From Smallanthus sonchifolius (lineage: Eukaryota; Streptophyta; Magnoliopsida; Asterales; Asteraceae), in assembly GCA_023525975.1 (NCBI GenBank), contig CM042020.1, positions 17,509,001 to 17,573,000 of the forward strand: 64,000 nucleotides of DNA, given 5' to 3'. This document shows, in pieces, positions 34,570 to 46,458 of the stretch. Both the position numbers and the translations under genes were made by a program. Numbering within the stretch: position 1 is the stretch's first letter; every line of letters starts with the position of its first letter. The notes beneath the pieces were generated by a model, which searched no databases, had not been told where the DNA came from, and was given only the letters and a program-made list of their open reading frames with translations.

Positions 34570-36026
34570 TACACAAGGTACAAAGTATATAATCTCATGT
34601 TTTTATTTCATCGTTCAATGAACTGTATCAATGCATGTGTTTCTTAGGATTGGTGCATTCATCGTCTTGACACCGAGATGGTTATATCGACATAGGTATC
34701 CTAACTTCAAATATGTTTGGTTTGATCGTTCAAGGCAGTAGAACTTTCTTCTCGTTTTAGAGAGGTCCGAAGAGTTCCAACACCATTATACGTGGATTAC
34801 GACTATTATGTGATTGTCCAATTACACTCAGAGTACCCAATGCCTACTATCATGTGCTTATAAACTTACCATAAATATTTACGTCCAAATGAATGACAAA
34901 CCATTACATATTACACATTGAAACATATAATTGATGCATTATATATGTATAATTAACTTAGATACAACAATTTGAAATGATGATAATAGAGCAATACAAA
35001 ACAACAAAATATATAAAAATAAAATAAAATATAAGACATTTATATTTTAGAAATTACTTTTAATAAAAAATGAAGCAAAATGATTATTAAAAACATATTT
35101 TAAAAAATATTTGAAAAAAATGATTCAACAACATAAAGAGAAACAAACAAACAAAAACTTAAAGAAATAAAATCTAAAACGTTTATTCTTTTAAATATCA
35201 TTTTAGTAAAGTCAACTTTAAGAAAATGAAATAAAAAGATATTTTATCTAGAAAAAAAAAACTAATTTGATTGATGAGTACGTGATAAAAAAGAAGCGTT
35301 AACAAAGAAATGAAGAGGGTATATTTAAATTTCTTCTTTTCATTCACCTCATCTGGAGAATTCTTACAACCGTGGTCAGAGAAAAATTCTCTAGCAATAC
35401 TAACGCTATGTTTCTGAGTCTCATTTAATGAGGGAAAAGAAGTGAAAAGAAAGAGGAAGAAAACCCTTGTTTCAGATTTTTTTAAGGGGGAAAAAGAAAG
35501 TAAATGAAAGAAAGAGTTTTTTTCAGAGTTTTTTTTAAGAAAGGAAATGAAGGAAAATGAAGGAAAAACAAGCCTTATCTTCATCCTTCCAAATTAAAGA
35601 GATTTGAAGAGAAAGAAAAAAAAGAAAAAAGAAGAAAAAAGAAAAAAAAAAGGAAAAAATCCTTTTTTTTAAGTCCCACTCCTGCATAATAAAGAAATTT
35701 GAATTTAAAAAGAAAGTAATTTTGATTTAATTCGTATTTGGTATGCAAAAATAAAAAAAACAAAAAATTATTTTCAGCTCATTTATTGACCAAGTAAAAT
35801 TCATCAATATTTCAATTTATTGATAATTAATTGAGTAAAAATAATATAACTAATACAATTTTAAACATCTAAATATTTCCATACAACTAATAACTTCAAA
35901 TAATAATTTCAAATGAAAAAAAAATTATATAATAATCGAAGTGTCACCTTATTTCTTTTTGCTTGTATAACAGGATAATTATCATAACACAAACCCTAAC
36001 CTAGATCCCAAGTGCTAATTATAAAC
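34570..36026. other. Intergenic, low complexity
   Basis: AT-rich with a purine-rich A/G tract at 35430-35670. I see no gene; the open frames here come from the A-rich composition. Confidence 0.6.
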
Positions 36027-36029
36027 TTA

Positions 36030-37430
36030 GGGTGGAGGGAGTGGTACCCATGGAACCCTTTTATTTTATCCAATTAAAATTTGTCATGTCATTTTTACCT
36101 TCTTAAACCCTCTCCAACCCTAAGAGAAGGGTGTGGACTGTGGAACCAATAAGCCCTTGTATTTTTTTTTTTTATTATTTCATTAAAAAAATAAAAAAAC
36201 CACATTTCATTAAATAAAAATAAAAATGATACATATTAAAAACCTAAATTTTAAAAATAATAAAAAGAAAAAAATAAGATTATTAACCTAAAAAACATGA
36301 AACATCAAAATAAAAAAACTAAAATAACCTAAAAATTACACGGCCAATTGTATTTTGCCGTAATTTCTCGTTTACGTTGGAGTACGGTCGAAATAAAAGG
36401 TTCGGGGATATCGTCATGTTTTTTTAGAAAGTATTCTAAGTCGCAGTCCTCTTCTTCTTTTGAAAGCATTTCTTGTTGTTTCTCCACGAGTTGCACCGCG
36501 AGTTCATCCCGTCTTTGTTTTGTTTCCTCCCTTTTCTTGCTTCCATTTTTTTTTCTCTCTTTCAACATTTTTAGCCGCCTTAAATTTGGAAAGAACCTCC
36601 ACAAAACTATTGCTTGAAGACTCGACGGTTTTCTTTCCTTTGCTCTTGGGAGTCGGTTGAGTCGGTAGGGATTGTTCGTTTAAGTCGGGGATATCTCTGC
36701 TTCTTGTCCGCTCGGTTCGGGAACTTTGCTTTACCTTTACGTTGTTGTTGTGGTTGAGTTTCTTGTTCTTCTTCATGGACTTGTTGGTCTAGAGAATCAA
36801 TATCAAAATCGACATTCTCAAATGGGTTAAAGTCTTCTTGAGCAAGTCTTTCCAACTCTTCCACTGGAAGCGGAGTTTCTTGTACATCGGTGTCAACATG
36901 TCCGGGGGGATTAAAAGGTTGATTTTGGTAATACTGAAACGGTGGAGACGTAGGTGCGGGTGGAAAGGGTTGATTTTGGTGTTGAAACGGGTGATTTTGG
37001 TGTTGAAACGGTTGATTTTGGTATTGAAACGGTTGGTTTTGGTATTGCGGTTGCGGATGAGATGCCCGAGGTTGACTTGAACGAGGTCGTTGCAGTTGCG
37101 GTTGACTTGAACGAGGGTTTTGCGGTTGAGAGGCACGCACTTTGGGACGGTATTTTTTGAAGGAGGATGATACCATTTTTTTAGAGTGTGAATGAATTAA
37201 GAGAGTGTAAAAAATTATTTGTGTAAAATGTATATTTATAGGTGAAAATTTATTTATTTTTAATTTAATTACCCAACCCACCCCCCCAACGGTCCCCTCC
37301 AACGGTCCATTTTCTCAAAAGGCTAGATTAAAGCAACGGGTTGTAATACCCGTGCTAGGAAGCCCGCATGCATTGCGGCGGTGTTACCCGTGGAACACGT
37401 GCCCAACCCGCACCACCACTTCATCCACCC
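36030..37430 (-). mobile_element. PIF/Harbinger-type element, 1401 bp, with NAM-like ORF lacking the Myb domain
   Basis: TIRs: left GGGTGGAGGGAGTGG, right complement GGGTGGATGAAGTGG, flanked by TTA on each side (36027-36029, 37431-37433). The only gene is an accessory ORF on the minus strand. No DDE transposase. Confidence 0.88.
36329..37176 (-). pseudogene. NAM-associated-type protein with Gln/Asn/Pro repeats, frame-shifted
   Basis: Start MVSSSFKKYRPKVRAS at 37176 (an upstream in-frame ATG at 37302 lies in the likely leader). Residues about 30-90 repeat QNQPFQHQNHPF-like units five or six times. An acidic part (DVQETPLPVEELERLA) follows, then a frameshift near 36700 into NSFVEVLSKFKAAKNV, and another near 36560 into ETKQRRDELAVQLVEKQQEM. 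The C-terminal coiled coil ends at 36329. In the 15619 relative a Myb/trihelix domain lies between the two parts; here it is absent. Two frameshifts in homopolymer runs make it a pseudogene unless they are sequencing errors. Confidence 0.7.
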
Positions 37431-37959
37431 TTACCGTTTGATTTAAGAGATAACATTATAAAATAATATCCGAGTTTCAATATTGTTTTATTAAAGTCAC
37501 TACTCATTTTTAAGTATAAAAATTACTTAGGTTTTAATATCATCCATTGTTATAAAGTTTATCATACTTGTTTAAATAGAATAACTTAATAAAATAATTA
37601 TAAACTTGAATAACTTAATAAAATAATTATAAACTTGATTATCATTTACTTACTTTTTTTAGAGATTAAACTTGAAAAAAATCATTAAAGAATAACCAAA
37701 TTTTATATATTTTCAATTTATGTTACTTAATTTAAACATTTATAAAAGGTTTCATTAATATATATTTTTTTTGAACAGCGAGGGGTTTCATTAATATATA
37801 ACAATACTGAAATCTATCAATTTTGTATTTACAAAAAACTTTTGAATGATTTTAAGGGAATAGTAAAAAATCTTAATCATATACCATGATTTAATTATCT
37901 TAATAGTCTCTATAATTCTTTAGTTGTGCATTTAATGTAGATAAGATAAGCATTTTAAC

Positions 37960-38182
37960 TGTAGCCCATTTGTTTCAATGATAGCGTCAAGACTTTCCAT
38001 AGTAGAGGTATTGGTTTCGAATCCTGCCACAATAAAAAAAAGAGATCTGTGACCAGATCAAGGGGTTTACCTAGTTAGGGGGTTCCTTCTAGGGTGGACT
38101 GCCCTGAATGTTTTAGGTGTTACCCCACATAAACCTAATTATCCTTGAATATTGAATATCCAGTTCTTACCGTTCAAAAAAA
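37960..38182 (+). mobile_element. tRNA-derived SINE, 223 bp
   Basis: The 5' end GTAGCCCATTTGTTTCAATG has a weak A-box. GGTTTCGAATCC at 38013-38024 resembles a B-box (GGTTCGAATCC plus one T). The body ends in AAAAAAAA. Flanks AGATAAGCATTTTAAC (37944-37959) and AGATAACCATTTTAAC (38183-38198) are a 16-bp TSD with one mismatch, the product of LINE-type retroposition. It lies about 560 bp upstream of the SRS start codon. Confidence 0.85.
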
Positions 38183-38198
38183 AGATAACCATTTTAAC

Positions 38199-38682
38199 AT
38201 AAATTAACAGTATTTAGAGCATTCATTCACAGTAGGGTTTCTATCTCCATCTCTTTATTCAGAGATTTATTTTATTTTGCCTCTCTATAACAATCTCTAT
38301 CTTCATTTTTAAATTTTAGAATTTAGTAAAAAAAATCTCTAAATATAGAGATCTGTTTTTATTAATCTTTATATTTTTTTTATAAGTGTCTATAAAAGAG
38401 GAAAAATAATAAAATAAGTGTTTAGTGAATAGTATTATTAAGATGGTAAACAAACAAATAAAATACCATTTCAAAAAGTGACGATAGAGTCTATAATTAC
38501 ATCTCACATACCACGCTATATTTCATACACAAGTAGGGGGAAAAAAGCAAAAATCCACAAAAAGATTTAGGAGTTAACCCCCCATCCTAGATCTTTGAGT
38601 AGTTGACACAATCCGACCCCTACACTCTTCATTACCACATAAATTTACAACCTTTATTTTAATTTTAATTTTTTTTCCTGCT
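38199..38682. promoter_or_regulatory. Upstream region of the SRS gene
   Basis: The 480 bp before the uORF are AT-rich, including a CTCTATCTCCATCTCT-like pyrimidine stretch at 38241-38300 and a pyrimidine run near 38660-38680. It holds no other gene and presumably contains the SRS core promoter. I cannot place the transcription start from sequence alone. Confidence 0.4.
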
Positions 38683-38760
38683 ATGGATTTTAGTTTGATC
38701 TTTGCAAATAGGTTTGCAAGAAGCTGGATTGTAAAAGAATGTCAGGATTCTTCTCACTAG
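38683..38760 (+). other. Upstream ORF overlapping the SRS start codon
   Basis: ATG 38683 opens a 25-codon frame ending at TAG 38758-38760, 20 bp past the main ATG (38739) in another frame. If it lies in the transcript, ribosomes using it would miss the main start, which would lower SRS translation. Confidence 0.45.
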
Positions 38761-40102
38761 AACCCGGAATTGCAATTAGTAAAGTTCACAAAAACCATCA
38801 TCAAAACCAAGATCAAGATCAAGATCAAGAACATGATGATGATCATGATGGTATAATTTGCCCTTACAGTTTGTATCTGTTCAAGAACCAGGAGATCTAC
38901 GGCAAAAGTTTTGAATTATGGCACCACCAACAATTATCGAATTATGGTAGTTATAAAGGGATGATGAGGCAAGGTGGGTACGGCGGGATCGGCGGTGGGA
39001 GTACCGGCGGTGGGATGAATTGTCAAGATTGTGGTAACCAAGCTAAAAAAGACTGTCAACATATGAGGTGTAGAACTTGTTGCAAAAGCCGTGGGCTTCA
39101 TTGTCAAACTCACGTGAAAAGCACGTGGGTGCCGGCGGCTAAGCGCCGGGAACGGCAGCAGCAGCTCATGTCGTTGGCACAACATAATTCAGGTAGCCAA
39201 CAGTTGAGTCTGGTGATGAGAGCAACCGGTGGGGATAGTCAGACTCCCAAGAGGCCGCGGGAAGAACACCAGCAACGGAGTGTCGCCGGTGCCGGAGGCC
39301 GCGGCGGTGACGGGGTGGGGGTGATCTTGCCGGGGTTGCAACATCACAACACTTCTTCAGGTAAAGTTTTAACAAAACAAACAAAAGAAAAGAAAACAAA
39401 ACCTAGTATTTGTTGGGTTCAATTATTGGGATGTGTTTGGAAAAAAATTCTATCTTTTTCTTGCCAATCTTGATTAATTATGATTTGATGGGGTTAGTCT
39501 ATATGTGTATATATGTAGATTGTGCTTTGTATTCTGGGCTATGATCTCTATATCTAATTATCTAGAACCCCTAGTATATATTAAATATGGATACACGTAG
39601 TGAGTGTGAAACTGTGTGTAGATCATGCTATGATGCTACCTTCCATATTTGACCTACTTAACTTCAACACTTGTTAAGGTGCAAATAAAAACTTAAAAAC
39701 CTATAGATTTTATAATTATGTTTTTTCTTTGTTAATTTTTCAGGGTTGGAAGTGGGAAGCTTTCCCGCGGAAGTGAATTCTCCGGCGGTGTTCCGGTGTG
39801 TTAGAGTGAGTGCGATGGACGAGGCGGAGGAGCAGTTGGCTTATCAGACGGCGGTGAGCATTGGCGGCCATGTTTTCAAGGGAATTCTATATGACCATGG
39901 TCCTGATGAAGGTAGTTCATCGGGCAGTGGTGTTGCGCAACTTCAACAACTTAATCTTATTACTTCTGGGACGACGGCTGCTCCCAGTGAGACCACCGGT
40001 ATCAATCCAGGGGTCGGGTTTATCGACCCGTCTTCGACATACCCGACCCCTTTTAGTGCATTCATGGCGGGTACGCAATTCTTCCCGCCACCAAGATCTT
40101 GA
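38739..40102 (+). CDS. SRS: SHI-RELATED SEQUENCE (SRS/STY-type) transcription factor, two exons
   Basis: Exons 38739-39360 and 39744-40102 are joined by a GT..AG intron (39361-39743, phase 1). Total 981 bp, 326 residues. The family RING-like zinc finger has C95, C98, C106, H108, C111, C114, C122 and H125 (CX2CX7CXHX2CX2CX7CX2H), followed by a basic AAKRRER stretch (nuclear signal). Exon 2 gives the IGGH domain: PAVFRCVRVSAMDEAEEQLA, then IGGHVFKGILY (IGGH 247-250). Family members are nuclear activators that bind promoters such as YUCCA4 and raise auxin synthesis, shaping gynoecium, leaf and root development. The MSGFFSL start is typical. His/Gln/Asp and Gly runs (residues 18-37, 79-92) are low complexity. 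The intron sits between finger and IGGH domain. No lesion is visible, so it is likely functional. I cannot name the exact ortholog. Confidence 0.96.
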
Positions 40103-41142
40103 AAAAGAACAAAAAAAAACTCATGAAATCCTAATTATTGGTAAGAACTTCTTTTGCTATTCTAACAAAAAAAAAAGCATTGATACTACATTTATCGGGA
40201 TTTTAGTTAGTAGCTATTAATGTTTTTTAAGTTTTGAATACTCATTAAAATATGATATGTTAAAGGTACAATTAAAGTGTATGGAAATTTAAGGAGTTTC
40301 GGATGATTTATGAGATGTAATTTAATGGTTTTTCGTTGGAATTTTCAGGCGGTAATTAATTCTATTAGCATCTTTTTGTAGAATTGATTTTATATACACA
40401 AATTTTTTAATATTAAAATGACCAACAAGATTCCTTATTCATGTGATAAAATTGTTAAAAACAATATTCCAAGAAAAAAAAATAAACTACAAAAAGTTCA
40501 GTTTATTTTATAAAATAAAAATATTCCGTCATATAAAGTTTGAAAACTTTATTAATTTTCTTACAAAGATATAAATACTTTTAGTTAAACTTAACATTAT
40601 TTGGGATTATAAAGTAAATTTGGGAGGAATTAAATATAGAGATTTTTTTTTATTTTTTTTAATGTGTGTGTTCGTTTTGACCATAGTGATTCTTGCATTT
40701 CTGCTACATTTTTGTGGTTGCATTGGGTGCTTTTGTGCTAGTTTAATAATAATTTCAAATATAAATATATATATAAATATATATTTATATTTATATGTGT
40801 GTATAGAGAGAGAGACAGAAATAGTTCCCAGACCGAATTTTAATTTGGGATGGCTTTTTGATTGGTTTTTGAGCTCGAGGTTGCTTTTACCCGGTTGTTT
40901 GCCGGTTTCAAGGTTGCTAGGGCTATCTTTTCTATGCCCAAACATATTTTACTTCATTTTTCATTCATATTTTATATTTATATCATAATACATATATTAT
41001 GTTATATGTGTCTCGTAGGTTTTACCATAAAAAGATTATTTAATATCCCATTTTATGATTCTTCTTGTTTGTATACGGCATGAGATTGTAAATCTGTCTC
41101 ATTACAGAATATGCAGTAAATACAAGAACCTAGAAGATAATC
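40103..41142. other. 3' flank of the SRS gene
   Basis: AT-rich, no further gene seen. A short AT/TG/GA microsatellite run lies at about 40757-40815. The SRS poly(A) site is not marked by a clear AATAAA; AT-rich motifs follow for several hundred bases. Confidence 0.5.
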
Positions 41143-41150
41143 AATATAAT

Positions 41151-41558
41151 TAGGGGCAGATCTAGAACAAAAGTTACGAGGTAATAAAATTTATTTTTTT
41201 TACCGTACTTTCATATAAATGAAACAAATTTTTTTTTTGACCGTACTTTCATGTAAACAATTTTTTTTACGGTAACATGCGACTAGCGAGGCGGTGGATT
41301 GAGGTTTTTTTTATAAAGTATTAGGTTTTTTTTATAAAATTTTGGACTTTTTATGAAGTGATTTTTTATAAAGTATTAGGTTTTTTTTATAAAATTTTGG
41401 ACTTTTTATGAAGTGTTGAGTTTTTTAAAAAATTTGAGGGGTAACGTAATTTTTTCTCAGGGGTAACCGAATACATAAAACCGTAATTTTTTTTTCACTG
41501 CACGTAAAAGTTCAGGGATAGCGGGGCTACCCCTACCAATAAGGTAGGTCCGCCCGTG
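41151..41558. mobile_element. hAT-type MITE, 408 bp
   Basis: Left end TAGGGGCAGATCTAG and right complement CACGGGCGGACCTA are imperfect TIRs with an 8-bp TSD AATATAAT (41143-41150, 41559-41566). The centre has a direct duplication of about 43 bp with TTATAAAATTTTGGACTTTT (41317-41360 and 41371-41415). No ORF. It resembles the GGGGCGG-ended Tip100-like MITEs. Confidence 0.88.
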
Positions 41559-41566
41559 AATATAAT

Positions 41567-44415
41567 TATTGTCAAATGGAACAATATAATGAAACCCTAG
41601 CTAGAACTTCTTGTGCTTACTTTTTTATAATATATATAATTAGTAGTGTATTAATAATATCTTAGGATGATTTTACTAAGATTGTATTACTTTACATTGT
41701 TTGTTTGAAGATCTTACATGTATGTATAGGTGTATCTATGTATACACATATGCATACATATATGCATGCATGGATGCGCATGGCTAGGGTGCATTCAATT
41801 AGGGTAATGTACACATACATACATACATACACCCATATATATGCATACACATGTATAAGTACAAATCCCAAGGCTTGTAACTAAAAGTCCAAGTAGTAAA
41901 GGGAAGAGAAGAATGATTTTGTTTTCATGCAAAAAAAAAAAAAAGAAAGTGAATCTGCCCCTCACTCAGGAGAATGGAAACTGGTAGATTTGTAGCCAGC
42001 TGTCTGAGTTTTTTTTCGCGGGAAAACACAATATATAAATATAAAAGCTTAAAAACCAAACGACATTGGTGAAAAGGAATTTACAGATGAGGATGGTGAT
42101 TAGTGATTAATAAACAGGTGGTGGAGTAGTAACGCTTGAGTCATTTTATTTTTGAGTTCACCTTCCATTGGTTTTCTCTGCCTTTAATTAACTTCCTTTG
42201 AAGGTCATTTAATCCTGATGGTTAGGAAAGTATTGGATCTATTGATGGGGTTTTGTGAATTTCTAGTAACGGGGTTCTCATGGTTAAAAAAAGTAATTAA
42301 ATAATGATCTGGTAGAAATCTTGACTTATGAATAAGCCTCATGGAGAAGAAAAACCTTACAACCTCTACAATGGCCGTTTAGCCCACGGACCGTTGACAT
42401 GGTGGGGGACCGTTTGTGGGATGTTTTTGTGTCCTTGTCTATGGCTAGAGACGGGATAGGGATGGGCTTGTTTTTCTTCTTGTTCTTTTTTTTTAATATT
42501 TTTGCTATAAAAGTTGTTGATGATGTAGAAATTAAAAACGCTTTTAAATATGATTGAAACATTGCTTGGGAAAGTATTTATAAACGTAGTTCACCTTCTT
42601 CTCCTCACTAAATGCATGTGATGATTTAACCTCTATACACCAAAGACATTTAATCCAATGGTATCTTGGTGTGTTAATTTTTATTGTATACCGTGAAGTA
42701 GAATTAGAAGTAGATTACACATGCGTGTGAGTTGGTGTTATAACAAAAAAGTTAACTTCTATACATTATAACATACATTTATGTAAATCAAAGACTTGAT
42801 GTGCATGATTAAACCATGTCCTTAATTGCTTAGCTTACGTGTTGGGTTATAAGAACAACACATATGAATGATACCCTACATTCATTTATTATAACGACAA
42901 TCATTTCGTTGGAATCTTTAAACAGTATTATAACTTATAAGTTATAACCACATGGTCATAAAACCATGTACCTTTCTTTCTTTACTTTTGTAAAATGACA
43001 AGAAAGATTAGAACTTGCAACCTTCAATTCATAAACTTTGATAATTAACTATATACCTACGTTAATCATGTTTAATATGGAGTTTGACCCTTAAAAAGGT
43101 CAACTCTTTTTAAATTGAGTGGTTAATAGGTGATGGATGGTGTAGTACTGAAGTCTAAAAAACACTGCACATAGTAAGGGTGAAGTTACAAAAAGATGCC
43201 CTTTTATAGGGTACTAGATTCGTGGAGTATGTGTAAGAAAACACTAGGATTAACAAGGTTACTGAGTTGATGAAAGTTCTGATTCAAAACCAGTACCTCT
43301 TTGATTAGGACACTACACTCTTTCAGGGTAAACATACTTTCTGGTGCTATCTTCTTTTCAATACCTCTATGTGTTTTGTGTGTGTTTTGGACTGGCTTTT
43401 GACAGCAACACAAATTTAGGAAGTGCATTTGTTTTTGTTTCTGATGTTTAACTTTTTATTTTTTGAAAAGCTGGTCATTTAGATGCATATATTATGACAC
43501 ATGCATGTATATTAGTTCCAAGTTATCGTCTTGTTGGACTGTGTAATAAAAACCTCGTAAGATATTATGTATTATTAATGAATTATAGAAATTCAAATGA
43601 AGATAATTCTCTTAGAAATATTTAGAATGTTAATTCGTCTAGATTTGATTGAACCCTCAAACTAAAAATTACTGATTTTACATGATTTACCTAATAAAAC
43701 TATAGAAAATCATAAAAGTCGATTTAGGAGACCTAGATGATGAAATTTGAGCTCTTGATGGTTTGCCATGTTTGTAAATCATAGATTTTCACTAATATGG
43801 TGTATTACACAAAAACTATAATGTATATAAAAAGAAAGCATAACTTTTGATCCAATTTTTTTTTTCGAAGTTGTGAATACTTGGTTGAAATAAAACTGAA
43901 AATCAAGTGAGTCTATAACGTTAAGTATAGTTATTTATAAGGTTTTGATAAACATAGCTTTAAGGGGCTTAGTTTATGTTTAAAAGATAACTTAAAAAAA
44001 CATTAATTTAGTTATGTTTAAATCATTAGACTATAACCATAACCCTAGGCTATGTTCCTAAAGGTCTATGCTTATCATATGCACAAGGGTAAGGAGTGTT
44101 TAGGATAGCATATTAAAACATCTTACTTGCTTAATTTGGATATATAAAGTTGAAACTATTAACCTAAAATAGTTAATGCACTTATAAATAATCAAATAAG
44201 TAATTTGAATAAGAATCATAAACATGGACCTTTTAGCCAACAAAGTATAACTGGAATAAATTAAAATACGTTACATATATGAGGTTTCTTTTATAATGTT
44301 TTATTATTTTATATTTTTAACTTGCTTTATCTTTAACATTTTATATTTATCTCCTTGATATATTACCATGGGAAATTCATCGGTTGATATATTAAAAGCA
44401 TACTCATTGTTAGAA
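41567..44415. other. Intergenic DNA, nothing recognised
   Basis: About 2.8 kb AT-rich. Simple repeats ACATACATAC at 41812-41832 and related TATGCATACATA runs nearby. No coding region or repeat boundary that I can defend. Confidence 0.5.
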
Positions 44416-44418
44416 TGA

Positions 44419-45060
44419 CACTACAAACCTAAGGACTTTCGCCGAAAGTCGAAAGTATGAGTTTCCCAGAACGTGGTATCCGTCGGTAAGCACCTACTTT
44501 GAAAACATGTTGGTGAAGGTGGTTACCGACGGAAATTGATCGGTTATAGATGTATGTAATGTTTTTCCAACGGATTATTGAACGGAATTACCGAGGGATT
44601 AGAGACAGGAAGCTTAGCGGCAGATTACCGACAAATTATGGTGATTGTTACCGTGACAGGTTCACCAGCGGATTAGTGACAATAACTTCAACGGTGGATT
44701 ACCAATAATTTTGTTTTTGTTTCTAAAACTTTTTTATTTACTTTTTTTAGAAATGTAAATAAACATAAAAATAGAATAAAGAAATGTATGGTAAACCAAG
44801 AAAATGGGATTATAATAAAAATTTATTAAAACGTTTATATAAAATATAAAAATTTTCAAGCTAAGTACAACGAGTGTTGTGGGGTATTGTTTCGCTCATG
44901 TTCGTTGTTGGGCCAACATTTCTTCTAACTCTGTCCGTTGTTGGTCCGACATAGAGCATATCACTGACGTTCGTAGCAACTCTTAACTCTGCCCCTGGTG
45001 CGAGCACCTCGAAGTTCTGTGCCGAACGTCGTTTCTAGTTTTTCTTTTAACTTGCTAATC
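44419..45060. mobile_element. One end of a CACTA (EnSpm) element
   Basis: Starts CACTACAAACC, the CACTA terminus, preceded by TGA (44416-44418), a candidate 3-bp TSD. From 44470 to 44705 there are repeated units such as TACCGACGGA, ACGGATTA, AGCGGCAGATTACCGAC and CAACGGTGGATTACC, typical of CACTA subterminal repeats. The reverse strand at 45060-44880 reads a Gln-rich patch with QQRTELEEMLAQQRT. The opposite terminus (TTGTAGTG) was not found to the right, so the element is truncated or was overwritten. Confidence 0.7.
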
Positions 45061-45329
45061 TATGAACATTAAAAAAAGATTAGTTTTTTTCGGATTTTGG
45101 CACAAACAGTTATTAAATTCATAATCATAATATATATGTTCAATCTACACATCCAGCAGGCCCTCATGTCCTGACTGTATGCACAACTGTATACACTGGT
45201 AGTATTTCTTAATAACAATGACCGGGACTTCGCCTCCGAAATTGTTATAAAGAGAAGTACAAGCCGCGATCCACGACTTTCACCCGACCCATGTATCCGT
45301 TGCAAGTTTTACGTATACCTATGGCATGA

Positions 45330-46226
45330 ATGCTTTGTATGTAGAAGAACGTTATGCAATAATCCTTTAACACTTATTTCGTCATTTTCGTAAACGCAAA
45401 TGTTTGACACAGGGTTTTGAAAGAGATAAAGTATCCACCTTGGTAAAATAGAAGAGTATAAACTTTAGAACGAGCCTCCTAACTTGGAATCAAAACAATA
45501 GCCTCCTATCTCAGTTTCCTGGAGCGTTCCTTACTTTCACGAGCGTTTTCTTGCTAATGCGGGAACTTAAGCGAGTGCGGATCTAACCAAGATCATCGAG
45601 AATGTTCTAGAAGGTGTTTTAGGACGAGATTGTGAGATAGCAATCGAAGTTGGGATGAATGAATAAGCTAAAATAGATCTGCTATTTATAGGATGCAATC
45701 TGGCTCCGTAGCGGACCGCTACACAGGCGGGTGGCGGTTCGCCACCGCCCAAGCTAAACGTCAACATCTGATTGGATCGTTTCTAGGATTGCGGCTAGCG
45801 GCTAGAGGATCATTACCCATGGGCGTAGCGGTCCGCCACCAAGCTATGTGGCAGATTTCTAGGGTTTTGCGGCTGGCGGACCGTTACCTCCTGGCGTGGC
45901 GGTTCGCCATGTGTACACGCATCATAATTTTATCCCATTAGTCACAGGACACGTGTCACATGCAGGTTGATTGCTTAATGACCAAGTAGCGGATCGTTAA
46001 AGGGATGGGTGGCGGTATAGTGTTTCTAGCGTAGAGGACCAAGCCTAGCGGACCTCTACTGAATAACCACCTGTAGCGGACCGTTAGGGTTTACCTTAGC
46101 GGTCCGCCATGGTCTAAAATCTCAAAATTTTCATTTTAAACCTTGGACTTTAGTAATTTAAATACAACTAGTCCTTGAGGTTCAAACCTTGGCATTTCTC
46201 GGATATTTTTGTGGCAGGTGTTACAC
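45330..46226 (-). repeat. LTR fragment with rRNA-like-free GC-rich motif array
   Basis: On the minus strand this begins TGTAACACCTGCC at 46226, as in other gypsy-type LTRs of this window, and interrupts a gag fragment. Its other border was not found (45330 is approximate). The 45700-46110 part has many copies of a palindrome-like GTAGCGGACCGCTAC motif. The name 'rRNA-like-free' in the call means only that no rRNA similarity was seen. Confidence 0.55.
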
Positions 46227-46420
46227 TTTAATAGGTACGATGGTATTCCACCATTCGAGTGCTTGATCTTTAAATAAATTGGATGCATAGAGGACTTTAT
46301 CCTCTTCAGCGCACTTACTTATTGCCAAAACTGATTCGGTCTTTTCTATCCAATGTAGCGCGACAATTCCACCTTCTTTACCTGCAAAATTGTATGGCTT
46401 GCAGGCCTGGAATGTCTTAT
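46227..46420 (-). pseudogene. Gypsy gag fragment, cut by LTR insertions
   Basis: On the minus strand reads TYKTFQACKPYNFAGKEGG, VALHWIEKTESV, then YASNLFKDQALEWWNTIVP, the conserved gag retrotransposon domain (FxGxEGxVxLLxWxEKxExV..ALxWWN). It stops where the LTR begins at 46226, and is cut on the other side near 46450. Only about 65 residues remain, so its parent family is unclear. Confidence 0.75.
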
Positions 46421-46458
46421 ATGTGCATCCCACCTTTCTGCTTTTCTTCTTTACATGG

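Noticed and set aside
35430..35763. Membrane-protein-like ORFs with many Phe and Leu residues
   Set aside because: They are read from the complement of an A/G-rich low-complexity tract and have no support as genes.
40607..41083. Small ORFs after the SRS gene
   Set aside because: Short, low complexity, no codon or domain support.
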